Positions 60,209-64,000 of a stretch of DNA of 64,000 nucleotides are shown in pieces (the first letter of the stretch is position 1; each line of letters opens with the position of its first letter). Where the stretch lies: assembly GCF_009852415.1 (NCBI RefSeq), contig NZ_WOXS01000002.1, positions 4,442,001-4,506,000 of the forward strand, in the 5' to 3' direction. The notes below the pieces were generated by a model. It was not told the DNA's origin and made no database searches. It was given only the letters and a program-made list of their open reading frames with translations. Source of the stretch: Streptomyces sp. Tu 3180 (GTDB lineage Bacteria; Actinomycetota; Actinomycetes; Streptomycetales; Streptomycetaceae). A program made the position numbers and the translations under genes.

Positions 60209-60360
60209 GTGGGTGGGCCATGTGGGTTATGGGGCGGGCGGTCCGGGGCGCCGCCTCCGTCGCCCTTGCCGCGTCCGCCGCCCCCCCGATGTCTCCGGTG
60301 GTCCCGGTTCCCCCGGCGTCCCGGTGCCCCGGTGTCCCCGGTGCTCGTCCGCCCGTGCCC

Positions 60361-60390
60361 GGCCCGCCCCGGCCCGCCCCGGCCCGCCCG
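60361..60390 (+). repeat. Three tandem copies of a 10-base GGCCCGCCCC-type unit
   Basis: GGCCCGCCCC is repeated almost without change upstream of the convergent gene end, inside a C/G-rich 200-base gap. It is probably a simple slippage repeat. Confidence 0.7.
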
Positions 60391-60417
60391 GGCCCGGCCG
60401 TGTTCTGCTGAGTCCCG

Positions 60418-61353
60418 TCAGCCCCGCTGGTCCCGGCCCACGAGCGTCATCAGCGTCGCCTCCGGGGGGCAGGCGAAGCGGACCGGGGTGTACCTGCTGG
60501 TGCCGCAGCCCGCCGACACGTGGAGGTACGACGTGCGGCCCTGGGAGGTGTGCGTGGACAGGCCCTTCACCCGGTCCGTGTCCAGGTCGCAGTTGGTGAC
60601 CAGGGCGCCGTAGAAGGGGATGCAGAGCTGGCCGCCGTGGGTGTGGCCGGCCAGGATCAGGGGGTAGCCGTCGGCCGTGAAGGAGTCCAGGACGCGCAGG
60701 TAGGGGGCGTGGACGACGCCCATCGAGAAGTCCGCCGAGCCCGACGGGCCGCCCGCCACCTCCGTGTACCGGTCCCGCTTGATGTGCGGGTCGTCCAGGC
60801 CGGTCAGCTCGATCGACGTTCCCTCGATCTTCAGCGTGCCCCGGGTGTTCGTCAGGTTCAGCCAGCCCGCCGCGTCGAAGCCGTCCCGCAGGTCCTCCCA
60901 GGGGTTGTGGACCGCGCCGACGACCGGGGGGTTGCCGTTCAGGCCGTGGCGGCCCTGGACCTTCTCGAGCAGGTAGCGGGCGGGGTTGCGCAGCCTGGGG
61001 CCGTAGTAGTCGTTGGAGCCGAAGACGTAGGCGCCCGGGAACTCCATCAGGGGGCCGAGGGCGTCCAGGACCTCGGGCACGGCCTCGGGGTCGGACAGGT
61101 TGTCGCCCGTGTTGATCACGAAGTCGGGGCGCAGGCCCGCCAGGGAGCGCAGCCAGCGCTGCTTCTTGCGCTGGCCGCTCACCAGGTGGATGTCGGAGAC
61201 CTGCAGCACGCGCAGGGGGCGCATCCCGGAGGGCAGGACGGGGACGGTCACCCGCCGGAGGCGGAAGGAGCGGGCCTCGAAGCCCGCCGCGTACAGCAGT
61301 CCGGCGGCTCCGGCCGCCGTGATTCCCAGGGGGATTCCGTATCGCGCGCGCAT
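60418..61353 (-). CDS. Metallophosphoesterase
   Basis: A 311-residue enzyme with N-terminal membrane anchor 'IPLGITAAGAAGLLYAAG' and the calcineurin-fold metal motifs in order: 'VLQVSDIHLV' (D-x-H), 'FVINTGDNLSD' (GDN), 'YVFGSNDYYGP' (in place of GNHD/E), 'GVVHAPYLRVLD' and 'LILAGHTHGGQLCIPF' (GHTHGGQ). It resembles the YkuE/YaeI type of membrane-attached phosphoesterases acting on phospholipid-related or small phosphodiester substrates. ATG 61353. Confidence 0.9.
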   Translation of the reverse strand: MRARYGIPLGITAAGAAGLLYAAGFEARSFRLRRVTVPVLPSGMRPLRVLQVSDIHLVSGQRKKQRWLRSLAGLRPDFVINTGDNLSDPEAVPEVLDALGPLMEFPGAYVFGSNDYYGPRLRNPARYLLEKVQGRHGLNGNPPVVGAVHNPWEDLRDGFDAAGWLNLTNTRGTLKIEGTSIELTGLDDPHIKRDRYTEVAGGPSGSADFSMGVVHAPYLRVLDSFTADGYPLILAGHTHGGQLCIPFYGALVTNCDLDTDRVKGLSTHTSQGRTSYLHVSAGCGTSRYTPVRFACPPEATLMTLVGRDQRG

Positions 61354-61518
61354 GTGCCCATCGTGTCAGATCCGGACGGTCCGCCGTGCGCCGCGGTCGT
61401 CCTCCGCATTCGTTCTCCGCGGCTTCGCGGGCAACTGCCGGGGAGCGCGAACGGCCCCTGGGGCACGGGCCCTTAAATCGACGGGCGTCCTTCCTTCCGC
61501 ACCTGCGACAATCAGGCC

Positions 61519-61983
61519 ATGACCACGCTCAAGTCGAAGCTGCAGGAAGACCTCAACGCCGCGATCAAGGAGCGCGACGAGCTCCGCTCCTCGACGCTCC
61601 GGCTGACGCTCGCCGCGATCACCAAGGAGGAGGTCGCGGGGAAGGAGAAGCGCGAGCTCTCCGACGACGAGGTGCAGAAGGTGATCACCCGGGAGGCGAA
61701 GAAGCGCCGTGAGGCGGCGGACGCCTTCGCGCAGGGCGGTCGTCCCGAGCAGGCCGAGCGGGAGAAGGCGGAGGGCGAGGTGCTGGCCGCGTACCTGCCC
61801 AAGCAGCTGTCCGACGAGGAGCTGGACGCGATCGTCGCCCAGGCGGTCGAGGAGGCCAGGGCGGCCGGTGCCGAGGGGCCGCGGGCCATGGGTGCCGTGA
61901 TGAAGATCGTGAACCCGAAGGTGGCCGGGCAGGCCGAGGGCGGCCGGGTGGCCGCGGCCGTGAAGAAGCTGCTGGCCGGCTGA
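61519..61983 (+). CDS. GatB/YqeY domain protein
   Basis: A 154-residue helical protein: 'LKSKLQEDLNAAIKERDELRSSTLRLTLAAITKEEV' is the family start, then 'EAKKRREAADAFAQGGRPEQAEREKAEGEVLAAYLPKQLSDEEL' and 'GAVMKIVNPKVAGQAEGGRVAAAVKKLL'. The YqeY domain is related to the tRNA-binding tail of GatB, and free-standing members may act on charged tRNA; not proven. Confidence 0.93.
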   Translation: MTTLKSKLQEDLNAAIKERDELRSSTLRLTLAAITKEEVAGKEKRELSDDEVQKVITREAKKRREAADAFAQGGRPEQAEREKAEGEVLAAYLPKQLSDEELDAIVAQAVEEARAAGAEGPRAMGAVMKIVNPKVAGQAEGGRVAAAVKKLLAG

Positions 61984-61990
61984 GTACGGC

Positions 61991-62018
61991 CGACGGCCGG
62001 GGTCGCTCCCGGCCGTCG
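61991..62018 (+). terminator. Terminator of the YqeY gene
   Basis: A perfect 11-bp stem CGACGGCCGGG with its complement, 6-base loop, 8 bases after the stop codon. Confidence 0.75.
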
Positions 62019-62115
62019 CCTCCCCGGGGCGCGGGGTGTCGGCGGGCGCGTTCCGTTCCGGCACGGACCGGCTCCGTGGTGCCGTGCCCGGGTGAGAAGG
62101 ACGGAAACCGGGCTT

Positions 62116-62142
62116 GACGCGGCCGCACGGTGCGGCCGCGTC
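62116..62142 (+). terminator. Second perfect hairpin downstream of the YqeY gene
   Basis: GACGCGGCCGCA and its complement enclose CGG (12-bp perfect stem). It lies 98 bases beyond the first hairpin and may be a back-up terminator or an RNA element. Confidence 0.5.
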
Positions 62143-62631
62143 CGAGCGTCTTCGTCCGTTGTGGGCGGTTGCATCATTCTGATCACCGGCGACATTCGGC
62201 CTTTGTGCCCCGGCCGTGCCGGGATCCTTCTCGTGTCCGCTCGGATGATCTAAGTTTTAAGTGATCAAGGGGGGCCTCGGGCCGCCCGTAGGGGTGGGGA
62301 CCGATCGCTCACCGGGGGACTTCAAACGTGTGACCGGGTGCGGGCCGACGGCGGCGCGCGCTCGGGAGCGGTCCCCTCGTGGCCCCGGGGCCGTGTTCCA
62401 GCCGCTGCGGTCGCCTCGGCCCCGGCCCGCCGCCGGGCATCGGCAGCCCGGCTCCCCGTGTCCCACGTTGTGCGCCCGAATACCGCCGGCGGGACCCCGG
62501 CGGCCGCGCGAGCCGTTCGCCGGGACGGCGCCGAGATGTCTTTGCGTGCCCTCCTCCGGTGGACGGCACCGACCCGCTGTGTGCGCCGACGTTCTCATCC
62601 GCCCGACTTCTCCGCTCACGGAAGGAACTCA

Positions 62632-64000
62632 ATGGCCGACGAGATGGTGCTCCGCGCCCAGAGATTCATCAACACCACTTACGGGAACGGCGCCACCCTG
62701 GGCATTCCCAAGCTGGAGGAGAACGGCCGCACCGGTTGGGTTGTCATGTACGCTCTAACTCGGGCGCTGCAGTACGAGATGGGCATCTCCTCGCTCTCGA
62801 ACAACTTCGGCCCGGGCACGCTCGCCGCCCTCCAGGAGAAGTACGGCAAGCTCGACGAGACGACCATCCCGTCGGCCAACTTCTGCCGCATCATCCAGTC
62901 CGCCCTGTACTGCAAGGGCTACGACGGCGGCGAGATCGACGGGACCTACAACGACCGCGTCAAGGCTGCGGTGGCGCAGCTCAACGCGAACATGGGTGTC
63001 AGCAGCACCTATCCCGGCAGCTCCCTGTGGCCGAAGGTGGTCAAGGGCCTGCTGAACATGGACGCCTACGTCACCGTCAACAACGGCTCGGAGACCATCC
63101 GGTCCATCCAGCAGTGGCTGAACGGCCGTTACGTCCTGCGCAAGGACTTCTACATCATCCCCTGCGACGGCCATCACTCCCGTGACGTCGCCAAGTCGAT
63201 GCTGTTCGCGATCCAGTACGAGCTGGGCATGGCGGACGGCGTGGCGAACGGGGTCTTCGGCCCCGGCACCCAGTCCGGCCTGAGGAGCCACACGGTGTCC
63301 ACCGGTTCCTCCGGGGTGTGGGTGCAGCTGTTCACCGGGGCCATGGTCCTCAACAAGCGCCCGGTTTCCTTCTCGAGCTCGTTCACGTCTTCGCTGGCCG
63401 ACAGCGTCAGGACGTTCCAGTCGTTCATGAAGCTCGCCGTGACGGGCCAGGGCAACTTCGAGACCTGGGCCTCCCTGCTCGTCTCCTACGGGGACCAGAG
63501 CCGCCAGGGTGAGGCGTGCGACGGCGTCACGAAGGTCACCCCCGCCCGGGCCCAGGCCCTGAAGGCCGCGGGCTACAAGTACATCGGGCGGTACCTCTAC
63601 AACCCCTCCACCACGTCCCTGCCGGAGAAGGAGATCCAGCCGGGCGAGCTCGCGACCATCGAGGAGTACGGGCTGCGCTGCTTCCCGATCTACCAGACGT
63701 GGGCGCGCTCGGTCGACTACTACAGCCCCGAGCAGGGCGTCACGGACTGCATGACCGCGTCGTACAAGGCGGAGGAGCACGGGTTCAAGCCGGGCACGCG
63801 CATCTACTTCGCCGTCGACTACGACGCGGTGGACGAGGAGGTCACGTCGTTCATCCTGCCGTACTTCCAGAAGATCAGAGAGGAGATGAACCACCTGGGC
63901 AGCCCCTACAAGATCGGGGTCTACGGCCCGCGCAACGCGTGCTCCCGGATCTCCGAGGCGGGTTACGCGGACGCCAGCTTCGTGTCGGACATGTCGTCCG
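62632..64000 (+). CDS. Rv2525c-like glycoside-hydrolase-fold protein (DUF1906), 3' cut by window edge
   Basis: At least 456 residues are visible, with no stop before the window ends. Residues ~1-290 contain peptidoglycan-binding-like helical repeats ('FINTTYGNGATLGIPKLEENGRTGWVVMYALTRALQYEMG', 'GFGPGTQSGL'-type and 'DGTYNDRVKAAVAQLNANMGV'). From ~295 the TIM-barrel-like DUF1906 domain begins with 'GEACDGVTKVTPARAQALKAAGYKYIGRYL', 'LRCFPIYQTWA' and 'RIYFAVDYDAVDEEVTSFILPYFQKI'. These enzymes are thought to act on cell-wall glycans. There is no signal peptide, so export would need another route. ATG with GGAAGGAA ahead. Confidence 0.82.
   Translation, partial: MADEMVLRAQRFINTTYGNGATLGIPKLEENGRTGWVVMYALTRALQYEMGISSLSNNFGPGTLAALQEKYGKLDETTIPSANFCRIIQSALYCKGYDGGEIDGTYNDRVKAAVAQLNANMGVSSTYPGSSLWPKVVKGLLNMDAYVTVNNGSETIRSIQQWLNGRYVLRKDFYIIPCDGHHSRDVAKSMLFAIQYELGMADGVANGVFGPGTQSGLRSHTVSTGSSGVWVQLFTGAMVLNKRPVSFSSSFTSSLADSVRTFQSFMKLAVTGQGNFETWASLLVSYGDQSRQGEACDGVTKVTPARAQALKAAGYKYIGRYLYNPSTTSLPEKEIQPGELATIEEYGLRCFPIYQTWARSVDYYSPEQGVTDCMTASYKAEEHGFKPGTRIYFAVDYDAVDEEVTSFILPYFQKIREEMNHLGSPYKIGVYGPRNACSRISEAGYADASFVSDMSS

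Larger units (their letters stand above)
61984..62631. other. 650-base intergenic region
   Basis: No gene seen. It starts with two hairpins (61991-62018 and 62116-62142), followed by an AT-rich patch GATGATCTAAGTTTTAAGTGATCA near 62244-62267 written here in two parts (GATGATCTAAG and TTTTAAGTGATCA), which has TGATC/GATCA arms and probably contains a promoter for the downstream gene, leaving a long leader of about 360 bases. Confidence 0.45.

Noticed and set aside
60209..60417. A small gene between the Pr6Pr and phosphoesterase genes
   Set aside because: Frames here are made of short tandem C/G repeats and give Pro/Arg/Ala strings without a start signal.

Overview
The window is high-GC DNA with GTG and TTG starts, short intergenic gaps, 4-8 base gene overlaps and many leaderless-type promoters. 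The gene set and order (fda, pyrE, purA, recR, aspartokinase, paired sensor kinases, a CYP107-type P450) point to the core chromosome of a Streptomyces. From memory the order resembles the SCO3610-SCO3650 block of S. coelicolor read backwards; this was not checked. Calls come from reading the translated sequence, not from database searches.

Layout. 1-9969: spermidine-synthase-like protein (5' cut), SRPBCC protein, aldose epimerase, pyrE, fda, MFS exporter, DUF3151 protein, and three genes that would take tryptophan to anthranilate (tryptophan dioxygenase, kynureninase, formamidase-like hydrolase). 10161-18025: a DUF1023 hydrolase and acyltransferase overlapped by a kinase/regulator pair, a paralogous second pair, and a P450. 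18211-29085: Uma2 remnant, ABC exporter with divergent MarR-type regulator, diacylglycerol-kinase-like protein, purA, DMT transporter with divergent TetR regulator, hypothetical protein, GntR regulator, class III aminotransferase. 29254-42295: DJ-1/PfpI protein with MarR regulator, Ser/Thr kinase, PstS-like membrane protein, SLATT-like 2TM protein, YbaB, recR, DUF5063 protein, aspartokinase, aspartate-semialdehyde dehydrogenase, ECF sigma factor with a low-complexity membrane partner. 42345-52099: SURF1, S9 peptidase, double TrkA-N protein, DUF318 permease with TIGR03943 partner, tatA, BlaI-type repressor, zinc ribbon, a decayed stretch, and an acetyltransferase.

Accessory region. About 52.5-59.3 kb is an integration hot spot at the 3' end of a tRNA-Pro(CGG) gene. 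A second, imperfect copy of the 3' part of that tRNA lies at 52791-52833, next to the C-terminal remnant of an older integrase. Between the two copies lies an eroded element: a small hypothetical gene, a 513-bp IS630 deletion derivative with intact ends, an AT-richer two-gene unit (DUF262/ParB-like protein plus HEPN-type protein), a broken IS5 element, an excisionase reading frame with an in-frame stop, and an apparently intact tyrosine integrase. The DUF262-HEPN pair is the best candidate for an unusual system, probably defence or toxin-like. Core genes resume after the tRNA (Pr6Pr membrane protein, metallophosphoesterase, YqeY), and the window ends inside a large Rv2525c-like glycoside-hydrolase-fold protein.

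Regulation visible in the sequence includes TANNNT hexamers 6-8 bases before starts, palindromic operators in the divergent MarR, TetR and BlaI regions, a perfect 13-bp inverted repeat before the DJ-1/MarR operon, a shared 14-base motif before both sensor-kinase operons, and GC-rich terminator hairpins.
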